This document shows, in pieces, positions 1 to 8,057 of a DNA stretch of 12,277 nt. Position 1 is the stretch's first letter; each line of letters starts with the position of its first letter. The DNA lies in the NCBI GenBank assembly GCA_017421145.1, contig JAFOTA010000252.1, forward strand, positions 1 through 12,277, written 5' to 3'. A model generated the notes under the pieces. It was not told the DNA's origin, did no database searches, and was given only the letters and a program-made list of their open reading frames with translations. The translations under genes were made by a program, and so were the position numbers. Source of the DNA: Treponema sp. Its GTDB lineage: Bacteria; Spirochaetota; Spirochaetia; Treponematales; Treponemataceae.

Positions 1-540
1 GGCTCGCTTGTAACCGGGGTCTGTGTTGTAACAGTGGTCTGAGTTGTATATCCAGGCTGGGTTGTTGTGACAGTCGTTTGTCCAGATGGTCTTGTTTCTG
101 TGACCGATGGTGTCGTTGTTACAGGAGTCTGGGCAATCTGTGTCGGTTCGCTTGTGACCGGGGTCTGTGTTGTGTATTCAGGCTGTGTTGTTGTGACGGT
201 TGTTTGTCCAGATGGTCTTGTTTCTGTAACTGATGGTGTCGTTGTTACAGGAGTCTGGGCAATATATGTCGGCTCGCTTGTGACCGGGGTCTGGGTTGTA
301 ACAGTAGTCTGAGTTGTGTATCCAGGCTGGGTTGTTGTGACCGATGGTGTCGTTGTTACAGGAGTCTGAGCAATCTGTGTCGGCTCAGTTGTGACCGGGG
401 TCTGGGTTGTAACAGTGGTCTGAGTTGTATATGCCGGTTCGTTTGTGACCGGGGTCTGTGTTGTGACCGATGTTTGTCCAGATGGTCTTGTTTCTGTGAC
501 CGATGGTGTCGTTGTTACAGGAGTCTGAGCAATGTATGTC
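1..540 (-). repeat. in-frame Thr/Val/Pro-rich repeat tract in the coding sequence
   Basis: The last 180 or so visible codons of the exported protein are imperfect repeats built from short modules: IAQTPVTTTPSVTETRPSGQ, TVTTQPGYTTQT and PVTSEPT. A DNA landmark (gatggtgtcgttgttaca on the plus strand) occurs at 106, 232, 343 and 502. The spacings are 126, 111 and 159 bases, all multiples of three, so modules have been gained or lost without breaking the frame. The composition (Thr, Val, Pro, Gln) suits an extended surface or periplasm-spanning stalk. The tract continues beyond the left edge, so the copy number is unknown. Confidence 0.92.
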
Positions 541-3191
541 GGCTCAGGATCGGTTTTTTCAAACGCAATGAGTTCTTTCTTTTCTGCCTTTGTGCTTGTT
601 TCCGCAATGACAGGCGTACTTGTTGCTGGCTGCTGCTGTGTAATCTGGGTTGATACAGTCCGCTCGACCGGTTTTTCTCCAACAACAACTGTTGCACCCG
701 CATCCGTATATGTCTTTGTATCAGCCGGCTGTGTCTTTGCAATCAGCTGATAGTCGCTTATCATGACAGGATCTGTATTTCCGAAATCTGGTTCCGGCAA
801 TCTGAGCTGTGCAATCAGTCCCGGGAGTTCCTGAACCAATACAGACGGATCATCAAGCTTGGCATAAGGATCTTCAGGCACTTTTTCATAAGATTGGGTG
901 TCAGCTATTATTGCATCAGGACGAAGCACGGAAGAAGGATCTGTCATGTCCGTAAGCTGTGCAAAAAGATTTGCAGTGTCGCTGTCAACGAAATCAGATG
1001 AATTTGCACCGTCAGAAGTAACGAATCCGTTTTCATCTTCACGGCTGGCCAATTCCGCCTGCTGTTCAAAAGTTCCGTCATTGATTATACCGGAGTCGAA
1101 TTCACCGCGGTCCCATATGGTCAAAGAAAGCCTGTCGGCAAGAGAATAGCTTCTTCCCCTTGTTTCTTCAAACGCACCGAGATATCTGTATTCGTTTGCA
1201 AGTTCCGGATTTTTATTGCGCAGATAATTATAGGCCTTGTCACACTCATCGAAATTCTCAAGCTCATAGTTGCAGCGTGCTACACCAAGCATGGCAAGGT
1301 CATTTTCAGGATCTTTTTCCAAAACCTGCTTATACCATTCAAGCGCAATGGCAAACTGCTTTCTTGCAAAATAAACGTTGGCGGTGTTCAGCAAAGACGG
1401 AAGATATCCGTTGCGGCGTGCTCTTTTGAACTGATCATCGGCTTCGACAAAAAGTCCGTACTCACCGTAAAGGATTCCAAGCTCATTTCTAAGCTGATCA
1501 GACTCATTGCGGGCAAGAAGCATGTTGTATTGAGAAATTACAGGAGAAATTTCCTTTGCAATCCAGTTGTCCATGCTGTGCTGGAAAAGCCTTGTAACGA
1601 TTTTCTGCTCAGGAAGCGTAAAGTTTGCCGTTGCACCAGGAACGCTTACAGGCTCATACAGTTTCCAACAATCTTCCATTGCATAGAACATACGGTCTTC
1701 AGGCGCAGTGGTTGTCCATTCCCTTGCACCCACTTTCCATGCCCGGCTGAATCCTTCATCTGTCAGCGTGATTTCAAGCGGAATCCATGCTTCACCGTCA
1801 CCTTTCAGGTCAAAAAGATTTGAGGTGTTCATCATGGATTGTCCGGCTTCTTTCATCGTGAGTCCTGAATCAAATGCCATGAAAATATGCCCCGGAATGG
1901 TTATGAATCCGGTTTTGATTCCGACTGCCTCAAAAAGCGAGCAGACAAGGATTGAAATATCGTCACAGTCACCGCCGCGGTATGTAAGCGTCTGGAACGG
2001 GAACTGAAGGAAGTCTATGGAAGAACCGCCGACATTATCAGAATATGCAGATGACGGGTCGATTACATAATTAAGACCGAACTGATCGAGCGTCTCAAAA
2101 ATTCCCATGGCGTACTGGATGTTCTGTGAAATCCTGGTTGCAGGACGGGCATTGTCGCGGACAATAGAGCTTATGTATTTTGCAAACCAAAGTGCCGCAG
2201 GATCTTTTGAAGAAACAAAAACCGCCGCACGCCTGTCATCGTCCCAGCTCATTGAGTTGCGGCCGTAGACTGGAACGATCATACCGATTTCTTTTTTCTT
2301 CTTTTTTCCGAGATAAGAATATTCTATTATAACCGTCGCTTCTGTATCAGTCTTTTCTGTCAAATCAAGCATGCGCTCGTTAAAGAACGCAGTCAGCTCT
2401 GCATTGACCGTTTCGCCCGAACCAAGCTTATCTACTTTTGCACAGACGTTCGGCTGGTTCATGAACTGGCTCTGATAAAAGCTTACCGTCACGTCTTCAA
2501 TCGCGGCATCTTCCTGATTCGTGATTCCTACGGTGGCAAAGGCATTGTTCTTGTACCAAGAATACAAAACAGGGAAAACAGGCAGAAGCTCGTTCGTCTC
2601 CATTTTGACCTTTGTAGTATCAGTGAAGGCTTCGGTAAGATTTACAGTCAAAGCGGCAGATCCACCGGCATCGGTCAAAAGCGGCTGAGGACTTGCGGCA
2701 TAATGAGAAACGTTTGCTCCTGCTTCAATAGAAACAACCGGATTCAATCTGTAGGTGAAAGACACGCTCAATCCGGCTGTAGGTCCAGTAACCATTCCGT
2801 CGGATTTGCTTGCCATGTATGCACCGGCCTGTGCGCTCAGATTAAGGCCAAGTCGGTCGTTAAGCTTGAAATGATAGCCTGCACCGGCAGAAATGCTCAT
2901 CAAATCAACTGGAGAAAGCTTGTCGATTGCAAGCCTCTTATAATCACCCTGAAGGAAAAAGTCCAGGCTGTCACCCTTGCGGTAAGTGAGCTTTGCACCA
3001 AGACCATAATCATAATCAATGCCTGCGGCTGAACCAAAAGCTTTTCCTGCGTTCGGGATAAGAGTCAAAAGCACATCATCATTGCTCCAAACCGGGAATG
3101 TACCGAGACATACCATCATACCGGTAGCAAGGAGGCACTTTTTCTGAGACTTCTTTTTAAGGTTCCTGGATTTTTTTGACGACCTTTTCAC
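1..3191 (-). CDS. exported barrel-transglutaminase-TPR protein with C-terminal Thr/Val/Pro repeats (3' end outside window)
   Basis: One open frame runs from a GTG at 3191 to the left edge, giving 1063 codons with no stop, so the C-terminus is missing. The GTG has a GGAGG (3203-3199) seven bases upstream. Residues 1-36 form a signal peptide with a very basic n-region and a likely cut after VWS. Residues about 37-185 are beta-rich with alternating polar and hydrophobic residues, like an outer-membrane barrel. A beta-sandwich-like stretch follows, up to about residue 310. Residues about 350-500 are transglutaminase-like: GGDCDD (Cys409), PGHIFMAF (His435) and WIPLEI (Glu473 at the usual Asp position). 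Residues about 560-678 hold three to four TPR-like units. An acidic Asp/Ser/Glu-rich linker leads to the repeats at residue 885 onward. The fold is seen by motif. An amide-crosslinking, peptidase or amidase activity on envelope proteins is inferred. The gene lies 2 nt behind its paralogue and is probably translationally coupled to it. Confidence 0.88.
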   Translation of the reverse strand, partial: MKRSSKKSRNLKKKSQKKCLLATGMMVCLGTFPVWSNDDVLLTLIPNAGKAFGSAAGIDYDYGLGAKLTYRKGDSLDFFLQGDYKRLAIDKLSPVDLMSISAGAGYHFKLNDRLGLNLSAQAGAYMASKSDGMVTGPTAGLSVSFTYRLNPVVSIEAGANVSHYAASPQPLLTDAGGSAALTVNLTEAFTDTTKVKMETNELLPVFPVLYSWYKNNAFATVGITNQEDAAIEDVTVSFYQSQFMNQPNVCAKVDKLGSGETVNAELTAFFNERMLDLTEKTDTEATVIIEYSYLGKKKKKEIGMIVPVYGRNSMSWDDDRRAAVFVSSKDPAALWFAKYISSIVRDNARPATRISQNIQYAMGIFETLDQFGLNYVIDPSSAYSDNVGGSSIDFLQFPFQTLTYRGGDCDDISILVCSLFEAVGIKTGFITIPGHIFMAFDSGLTMKEAGQSMMNTSNLFDLKGDGEAWIPLEITLTDEGFSRAWKVGAREWTTTAPEDRMFYAMEDCWKLYEPVSVPGATANFTLPEQKIVTRLFQHSMDNWIAKEISPVISQYNMLLARNESDQLRNELGILYGEYGLFVEADDQFKRARRNGYLPSLLNTANVYFARKQFAIALEWYKQVLEKDPENDLAMLGVARCNYELENFDECDKAYNYLRNKNPELANEYRYLGAFEETRGRSYSLADRLSLTIWDRGEFDSGIINDGTFEQQAELASREDENGFVTSDGANSSDFVDSDTANLFAQLTDMTDPSSVLRPDAIIADTQSYEKVPEDPYAKLDDPSVLVQELPGLIAQLRLPEPDFGNTDPVMISDYQLIAKTQPADTKTYTDAGATVVVGEKPVERTVSTQITQQQPATSTPVIAETSTKAEKKELIAFEKTDPEPTYIAQTPVTTTPSVTETRPSGQTSVTTQTPVTNEPAYTTQTTVTTQTPVTTEPTQIAQTPVTTTPSVTTTQPGYTTQTTVTTQTPVTSEPTYIAQTPVTTTPSVTETRPSGQTTVTTTQPEYTTQTPVTSEPTQIAQTPVTTTPSVTETRPSGQTTVTTTQPGYTTQTTVTTQTPVTSE

Positions 3192-3193
3192 CG

Positions 3194-5152
3194 CTAATCC
3201 TCCAGTTTTCCCAAGACACGGTTCAAGCCTTTCAACGCCGTTGCATTGGAAGGTTCTATTGCAAGAGCACGTTCATACCAGTCTTTTGCATCAACATACC
3301 TGTTCTGAAGCACCGCTATGTTGCCAAGGTTGTTCATTGCAGCTACAGAACCCATTGCGGCCGCCCTTTCATACACAGGGATCGCGCTTGAATAAATTCC
3401 TGCCCTTACGTAAAGGAGTCCCAGTTTGTTGAGAAGCTCCACGCTGATTCCCTGCTCTTTCATCTGATACTGCACCGCTGCAATCTGCGGACCATATTCA
3501 GTGGTGATGTAGCGTGACATATCGATTTCTACGGCAGCGATAAGATTTGCTTCCAAAGGAGATTCAAATGAACCAGAACCAGTGAAGCTTGCAGGAGGAT
3601 AAATCGACCATCCGTCTTTTACCATATAGAACGATTCATCCTCGTCGTTTTCTGCACCTTCCATCAGCTCGTTGATTGCGTTGTACCAGCTGTTGACGAA
3701 GCCTTCTTTTAGAGTTGACATGGAAACAGGAATCCATACCTTTTCATCTATTATAATGGCTCTGTCAGTGCCGTCCATCATCGCACCGATTTTTGATTCA
3801 GCCTGGTTCATATCAATCAAAACAATAAAATCATTTGAAAGCGGAATATAGCCAGCCTCGATACCTGCCGCCTCAAGCAAGGCCATGAAAAGGATTCCCA
3901 GATCATCCACGTCGCCGGATTTATAAAGCATGGTCTGCGCCGGATACTGGATATAATCCAAAAGCTCGTCGTCCATGTGATATTCTTCATACGGAGTTGC
4001 GTTGTCCGCCTTGCATTCGATTCCGCTCAACCTGATTCCTTCAAAAAGATACATTGCAAACTGAAGGTTTCTGTTCAATCCTGAACGGAGCTGGTTTCTT
4101 GCAACACCGACGATGGTTTTTGAAAGCTTTATGACATCTTCCGATGTGGATGAAATGTATGCAGACAAAATCTGCGGATCCATCCAGCGCACCTGATTGC
4201 GGTTATATACCGACACGATCACAGGCTCTATGGTCTTCAGCTTTTTACCGAGAAGCTCATATTCGATTATAACTTCACCCGGAATGTCACCTGCCTCGCT
4301 GAACTGCATGATTCTGTTGTTGAAGTCGGCAAGCAGAGGAACATCCCTTGTTTCACCCTTGAAAATCTTGTCCACTACGCCGCACAAAAGATCAGATGCA
4401 GTATATCCGTCTGCCCTGAAACTTACGCGCACATTCTGGATTTCAGCAGACTCGCCGTTTTCTATATAAAGCGTACCAATCTGATTTTCCTTGTACATGG
4501 TAGAAATAAGAGGGAAAACCCTGTCATCCTGCTCGGACGTTATTTTCACACGGTGAATCAGCTTTTCGGTTTCAAGCTTGAATTTTACGGAAATGCCCAC
4601 GCTCAATCCGGCCATACCAGGCTCCCCGAACCAGGAATGCGACTGATAATTGAACCAAGTGACATTGAGACCCAACGAAAGATTCGGATTGACTCTGAAC
4701 ATTACGTCACCATATGCCTTATACCACGGAGCATACATCGTCCTGATGTCATCCCTGCTCACGCTGTTTATGCCCATGGCAATCCCGAATCCCAAGCCGC
4801 CTGAAAGCTCCACCCTTGACCAAGGATAGGCAAAAAATTCCATGCGCACGCCAAGTGGGAAAAAAAGCAGAACTTTGCTGGTTCCCTCTTCAAGCTCCTC
4901 AAACTGATTCTTCGGCATGACGAACCCACCCAAGCTCAATCCCACGTTCATGAAGTTGGTAACGTTGATACCAGTTTCAAAAAATCCGTTGAATCCGACA
5001 GGAGCATAATATTTATCGGCTGACAAAAAAGGCAGCATCGCTCCAGGCGTAACCTTGAAAGAAATTTCATACGCAGACACTGGAACGATAAAAAAGAGAC
5101 CCATCAACATAAAACCGCAAATTTTCTTACGAAAACCATGCGTTCTTTCCAT
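3194..5152 (-). CDS. exported barrel-transglutaminase-TPR paralogue with a degenerate (inactive) transglutaminase site
   Basis: The start chosen is ATG 5152, giving 652 aa. It is preceded by GGGG at 6 nt and opens a normal signal peptide: MERTHGFRKK, a hydrophobic core, and a cut after VSA. An in-frame GTG at 5236 (680 aa) also has AAGGGG upstream, but would put about 40 residues before the hydrophobic core. The order is a beta-rich barrel-like domain (residues 56-220 in 680-aa numbering), a beta-sandwich-like region (230-345), a transglutaminase-like domain (390-515) and TPR-like units (590-675). It aligns throughout with the next gene, for example IIEYELLGKK against IIEYSYLGKK. The catalytic Cys is Val443 (GDVDD), the His is Asp469 (SNDFIV) and the acidic residue is Ser505 (WIPVSM), so enzymatic activity is unlikely. 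A structural or regulatory partner of the downstream active copy is inferred. It lacks the Thr/Pro tail and ends after the TPRs. Confidence 0.9.
   Translation of the reverse strand: MERTHGFRKKICGFMLMGLFFIVPVSAYEISFKVTPGAMLPFLSADKYYAPVGFNGFFETGINVTNFMNVGLSLGGFVMPKNQFEELEEGTSKVLLFFPLGVRMEFFAYPWSRVELSGGLGFGIAMGINSVSRDDIRTMYAPWYKAYGDVMFRVNPNLSLGLNVTWFNYQSHSWFGEPGMAGLSVGISVKFKLETEKLIHRVKITSEQDDRVFPLISTMYKENQIGTLYIENGESAEIQNVRVSFRADGYTASDLLCGVVDKIFKGETRDVPLLADFNNRIMQFSEAGDIPGEVIIEYELLGKKLKTIEPVIVSVYNRNQVRWMDPQILSAYISSTSEDVIKLSKTIVGVARNQLRSGLNRNLQFAMYLFEGIRLSGIECKADNATPYEEYHMDDELLDYIQYPAQTMLYKSGDVDDLGILFMALLEAAGIEAGYIPLSNDFIVLIDMNQAESKIGAMMDGTDRAIIIDEKVWIPVSMSTLKEGFVNSWYNAINELMEGAENDEDESFYMVKDGWSIYPPASFTGSGSFESPLEANLIAAVEIDMSRYITTEYGPQIAAVQYQMKEQGISVELLNKLGLLYVRAGIYSSAIPVYERAAAMGSVAAMNNLGNIAVLQNRYVDAKDWYERALAIEPSNATALKGLNRVLGKLED
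3199..3203 (-). promoter_or_regulatory. Shine-Dalgarno deciding the GTG start at 3191
   Basis: A GGAGG on the minus strand lies 7 nt before the GTG at 3191 and inside the last sense codons (Leu-Glu-Asp) of the upstream gene. Its position supports the GTG over later starts and points to translational coupling across the 2-nt junction. Confidence 0.75.
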
Positions 5153-5183
5153 TTTTTTCCCCACTTTTTTAACAGCACGCATC

Positions 5184-5218
5184 AAGCCGGGCAACGGTTT
5201 TATATGCAAACCCGGCTT
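5184..5218 (-). promoter_or_regulatory. 5' leader hairpin of the exported-protein operon
   Basis: A perfect 8-bp inverted repeat (AAGCCGGG at 5184-5191, CCCGGCTT at 5211-5218) encloses a 19-nt loop, just upstream of the preferred ATG at 5152. No U-run follows on either strand, so it is not an intrinsic terminator. It would sit in the mRNA leader if translation starts at 5152. A 12-codon frame (ATG 5238, stop TAA 5202-5200) ends inside the loop. Confidence 0.5.
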
Positions 5219-5247
5219 ATCCCCATTATCGAACACATCAACCCCTT

Positions 5248-5277
5248 TGTATACTACCTGATTGGGGAGTTTTTAAA
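5248..5277 (-). promoter_or_regulatory. weak candidate promoter for the exported-protein operon
   Basis: TTTAAA (5277-5272) and TATACA (5253-5248) are separated by 18 nt on the minus strand, each 4 of 6 to consensus. Transcription would begin near 5241. That leaves about 90 nt of leader before ATG 5152 and almost none before GTG 5236. A weak core promoter would fit activation by the divergent LuxR-type regulator. Confidence 0.3.
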
Positions 5278-5306
5278 GAAATTCATCAAATTTTTTGTGA
5301 ATTTTA

Positions 5307-5317
5307 CCAAATTTTGG
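5307..5317. promoter_or_regulatory. candidate operator dyad between divergent promoters
   Basis: CCAAA-T-TTTGG is a perfect 5-bp-arm dyad around one central base. It lies between the divergent start sites and 13 bp upstream of the -35 of the regulator gene. The octamer CAAATTTT occurs at 5287 and again at 5308, exactly 21 bp apart (two helical turns). LuxR-family dimers bind such spaced or dyad sites, but the AT-rich context makes chance a real alternative. Confidence 0.3.
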
Positions 5318-5329
5318 CCGTTTTTCATT

Positions 5330-5358
5330 TTGACAAACAACTGTCAGTACCATATAGT
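5330..5358 (+). promoter_or_regulatory. sigma-70 promoter of the LuxR-type regulator gene
   Basis: TTGACA (5330-5335), a 17-bp spacer and TATAGT (5353-5358) match consensus at 11 of 12 positions. Transcription should begin near 5365, leaving a leader of about 40 nt before ATG 5404, which has AGAGGG close upstream. Confidence 0.8.
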
Positions 5359-5403
5359 TAAACATAATCGGTAAATATTGAATTACTTTAAAAAAGAGGG
5401 CTT

Positions 5404-7902
5404 ATGTCAGAAAAAAATGGGTCAGAAACAATAAATCCGCCTGTGCCGAGTGCAAATCCGTATATCACACCGGAAAAGGCATGGGAAAAAATTGCCCTTG
5501 CCCGCCATGATTTCAGTCCCATGTATATCAGCGGAATGTCGAGCTACGGAAAAACCGAGCTTGTGAAACAATTTTTCGCCGGAAAGCGTTTCATTTACTA
5601 CGCATTTGAAGACGGAACCGAAAACATTGAGAATTTTTCAAAGAACATAAATCCCGTGCGCAAAACCCCTCTTCCGGTCGTGTTCGATGACCTTCAGTTC
5701 TGCAATGACGATGAAAAACGTGCAAAAATCCTGAACATAGCTTCAAGACCGGACGTACAGCCTATTTTTATCTCGCGCTCGCTTGCACTTGACTGGCTGC
5801 TTCCTTTTTTGACCACGCATGACATGGTTTTCATAACGGAAAATGAGCTTGGCATTACAGTCGAGCAGATTTCAGAATATTTTTCTTCCCTTGGTATAAG
5901 TTATTCGGAAGAAAACATCCAGGAGCTTCAGGATTTTATACTTGGAAATCCCTATGCACTTAAAGTCTCCGCAAAATGCCTGAAAGAAAATCCGGGAACG
6001 ACAGAGCTTATTCCGCAGCTCAAGGAGATTTTTGCAAGATACATGAGGTACAGCGTCGTTTATAAATGGCCTGCTGATTTCCTGAATTTTTTCGTGCAGC
6101 TGAGCGTCACAGAATCTTTTACCGTAGAGCTTGCACAGGAAATTACAAAAACTGAATTCGCCTCCCAAATCATATCGAGGGCAAACAATATAGGAAGCTT
6201 TTTGATAAAAAATGATGATTTCTATACATTCCGCCCAATCCCTCTTGCCGGATTTCAAGAGCTTGCAGAACAATCTTTTGGAAGCGAAAAAGTCAGGACA
6301 TTGCGCATAGAAGCCGGAAAATGGTTCTACAATCATGATGAGCCGGAAAAAGCATGCGTCATGTACGAAAAGGCAGATTACCGCAACGGAATAAAAGAAG
6401 TGCTTTTGAAAAACTCAACGCAGAATCCGAGCAACGGTCATTATCTTACGCTTTCACCTTATTATTTCCAGATGGATGAAAAAGAAATTGAAAGCAACGT
6501 AATCCTGATGAGCGGCATGAGCATGATCTGTTCCATGATGTTTAAAATAGAAGAAAGTGACATGTGGCTCGAAAAAATCAAGGAAAGGGTAAAATCTTCC
6601 GCAGGCAAAGAAAAAAACGAGGCAAAAAGGCAGCTCGCATACCTTGAGATAGCATTGCCCCATCATCACAGCGACAACATACTCACTACGATGAAAAACA
6701 TAGCGTCCCTCATAGCAAGCAACGGACTTTCATTGCCGGAATTCTGCATCACGAGCAATCTTCCTTCAATAATGAACGGAGGAAACGATTTCTGCACATG
6801 GTCGCTCAAAGACCGCGAGATTGCACACAAATATGCGAAAATAATCCGCCTGATACTCGGAAAAGACGGAAAAAGCCTTATAAACCTTGCCCTTGCAGAA
6901 AGCCAGTATGAAAAAGCCGGTGACAATACTGAAATACTTTCGTTCATGAGCCGCGGACAGCTTGAGGCAGAACTGGACAACAACATGGAAATGGAATTCG
7001 TTGCCGCAGGTCTTTTGATCAGATTTTATATTTCCACCGGACAGATTGAAATCGCCCAATTGCAGTACAAGGCATTTGAACGTAAATGCAAGGAAAGAAA
7101 AGTATACAAGCTGCTTCCGAATCTCCAGGCACTGCACTGCCGCATGGATTTGTACAAGGGTGATCTTGCAAGCGCACAGCTCTGGATGGAAAAGCAGGCA
7201 CCGAATGAAAACAAAGAAATCTTCGCCATGCTGAGGTTCCAGTATCTGACAAAAATCAGGTGCTATATTACGTTCGGAAATCTGACGGAAGCTTTTGCGC
7301 TGATTGAAAAGATGAAATGGTTTTCAAAGGTTTATACCCGTACATACATATCAATGGAGTGCAAGGTTCTTTCGGCAATCGTCCTTTTCAGGATGCAGGA
7401 TGACAAATGGCGCAATGAAATTGAAGATGCTCTTGAACAGACCCGCAAATTCAATTTCGTGAGGATTATAAGCGATGAGGGAGCCGCCGTACTGCCTTTG
7501 CTTTATGCACTTCAGGAAGATCATATAAAGGAAGAAAAAGAACTCAGGGACAAGGCAAAAAAAGAAAATCCTGAAAAACCATACAGTGCCCCTCAGCCAA
7601 GCCAAAGCCGCAGATGGTTTTTGCACGCACTCCGCCTGACCGAACGCATGAGCCAGCAATATCCGTCATACTGCGCACACACACCAACGCGCCACAAGGA
7701 TTTTTCTGACAATGCACGTACTATCCTTCTTTTACAGATGCAGGGTCTTTCTGCGTCAAAGATTGCTGAAAAAACAGGCATGGGATTTGAAAACGTGCGC
7801 TACCACATAAAGCAGAACTACAAAAAACTCGGAGTCACGTCAAAAAGCGAAGCCATGATTGCAGCAAGGGAGCTTCTGGGCGGTTCAAAACGTATTGATT
7901 GA
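5404..7902 (+). CDS. large ATP-binding LuxR-family (MalT/LAL-type) transcriptional regulator
   Basis: An 832-aa cytoplasmic regulator. Residues 44-51 (GMSSYGKT) are a Walker A motif matching GxxxxGKT. PVVFDDLQF (91-99) is Walker B, and PIFISRS (120-126) resembles sensor 1, so the N-terminal third is a STAND/AAA-type ATPase. Residues about 300-720 are a helical, TPR-like solenoid with no transmembrane segments, the usual inducer-sensing part of MalT-type proteins. Residues 768-826 are a LuxR/GerE helix-turn-helix: LLLQMQGLSASKIAEKTG, then ENVRYHIKQNYKKLGV. No receiver or autoinducer-binding domain is present. In this family, ligand binding with ATP drives oligomerisation and promoter activation. 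The gene is divergent from the exported transglutaminase-like operon across a 250-bp control region, so it probably regulates that operon, itself or both. The ligand cannot be read from the sequence. No plus-strand terminator is visible before the convergent RNA genes. Confidence 0.9.
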   Translation: MSEKNGSETINPPVPSANPYITPEKAWEKIALARHDFSPMYISGMSSYGKTELVKQFFAGKRFIYYAFEDGTENIENFSKNINPVRKTPLPVVFDDLQFCNDDEKRAKILNIASRPDVQPIFISRSLALDWLLPFLTTHDMVFITENELGITVEQISEYFSSLGISYSEENIQELQDFILGNPYALKVSAKCLKENPGTTELIPQLKEIFARYMRYSVVYKWPADFLNFFVQLSVTESFTVELAQEITKTEFASQIISRANNIGSFLIKNDDFYTFRPIPLAGFQELAEQSFGSEKVRTLRIEAGKWFYNHDEPEKACVMYEKADYRNGIKEVLLKNSTQNPSNGHYLTLSPYYFQMDEKEIESNVILMSGMSMICSMMFKIEESDMWLEKIKERVKSSAGKEKNEAKRQLAYLEIALPHHHSDNILTTMKNIASLIASNGLSLPEFCITSNLPSIMNGGNDFCTWSLKDREIAHKYAKIIRLILGKDGKSLINLALAESQYEKAGDNTEILSFMSRGQLEAELDNNMEMEFVAAGLLIRFYISTGQIEIAQLQYKAFERKCKERKVYKLLPNLQALHCRMDLYKGDLASAQLWMEKQAPNENKEIFAMLRFQYLTKIRCYITFGNLTEAFALIEKMKWFSKVYTRTYISMECKVLSAIVLFRMQDDKWRNEIEDALEQTRKFNFVRIISDEGAAVLPLLYALQEDHIKEEKELRDKAKKENPEKPYSAPQPSQSRRWFLHALRLTERMSQQYPSYCAHTPTRHKDFSDNARTILLLQMQGLSASKIAEKTGMGFENVRYHIKQNYKKLGVTSKSEAMIAARELLGGSKRID

Positions 7903-7942
7903 CTGGAATGGATAGGAAATAGATAGAAGATTGAATGGATAG

Positions 7943-7962
7943 AAAAAAAAGAGAGCCCAGAT
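7943..7962 (-). terminator. intrinsic terminator of the tRNA/SRP RNA cluster
   Basis: The 3' strand of the terminal SRP RNA stem (7952-7962, pairing with 8043-8053) is followed on the minus strand by a U8 run (7950-7943). The SRP RNA helix itself therefore appears to serve as the terminator hairpin. Confidence 0.65.
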
Positions 7963-8053
7963 AATCTTCGGCACCACCACAATCTGAATACCGTTGCTTC
8001 CTTCCGGATCTGGCGGGGTTTTCCAGCTGTGATGTGCAAAGCATCTGGACCCT
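7951..8053 (-). ncRNA. ffs: signal recognition particle RNA, small bacterial (4.5S) type
   Basis: The minus strand carries the diagnostic SRP helix-8 motif CCAGATCCGGAAGGAAGCAA: GGAA tetraloop, Ffh-binding asymmetric loop and the GGAAGCA strand. The ends pair over 11 bp (8043-8053 with 7952-7962, two G-U wobbles). This gives a single rod of about 103 nt, the usual size for the form without an Alu domain. The RNA binds Ffh and FtsY for co-translational membrane targeting. It lies 4 nt after tRNA-Ser(GGA) and is probably released from a common precursor. The motif is unmistakable; the exact ends may shift by a few bases. Confidence 0.92.
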
Positions 8054-8057
8054 GTAG

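Noticed and set aside
67..312. Plus-strand open frame of 81 codons rich in Val and Gly
   Set aside because: It is the antisense shadow of the Thr/Val/Pro repeat tract. The minus frame is open over more than 3 kb with recognisable domains.
5184..5218. Intrinsic terminator in the divergent region
   Set aside because: The stem is GC-rich, but no T-run follows on either strand and the loop is 19 nt, so a leader structure is more likely.
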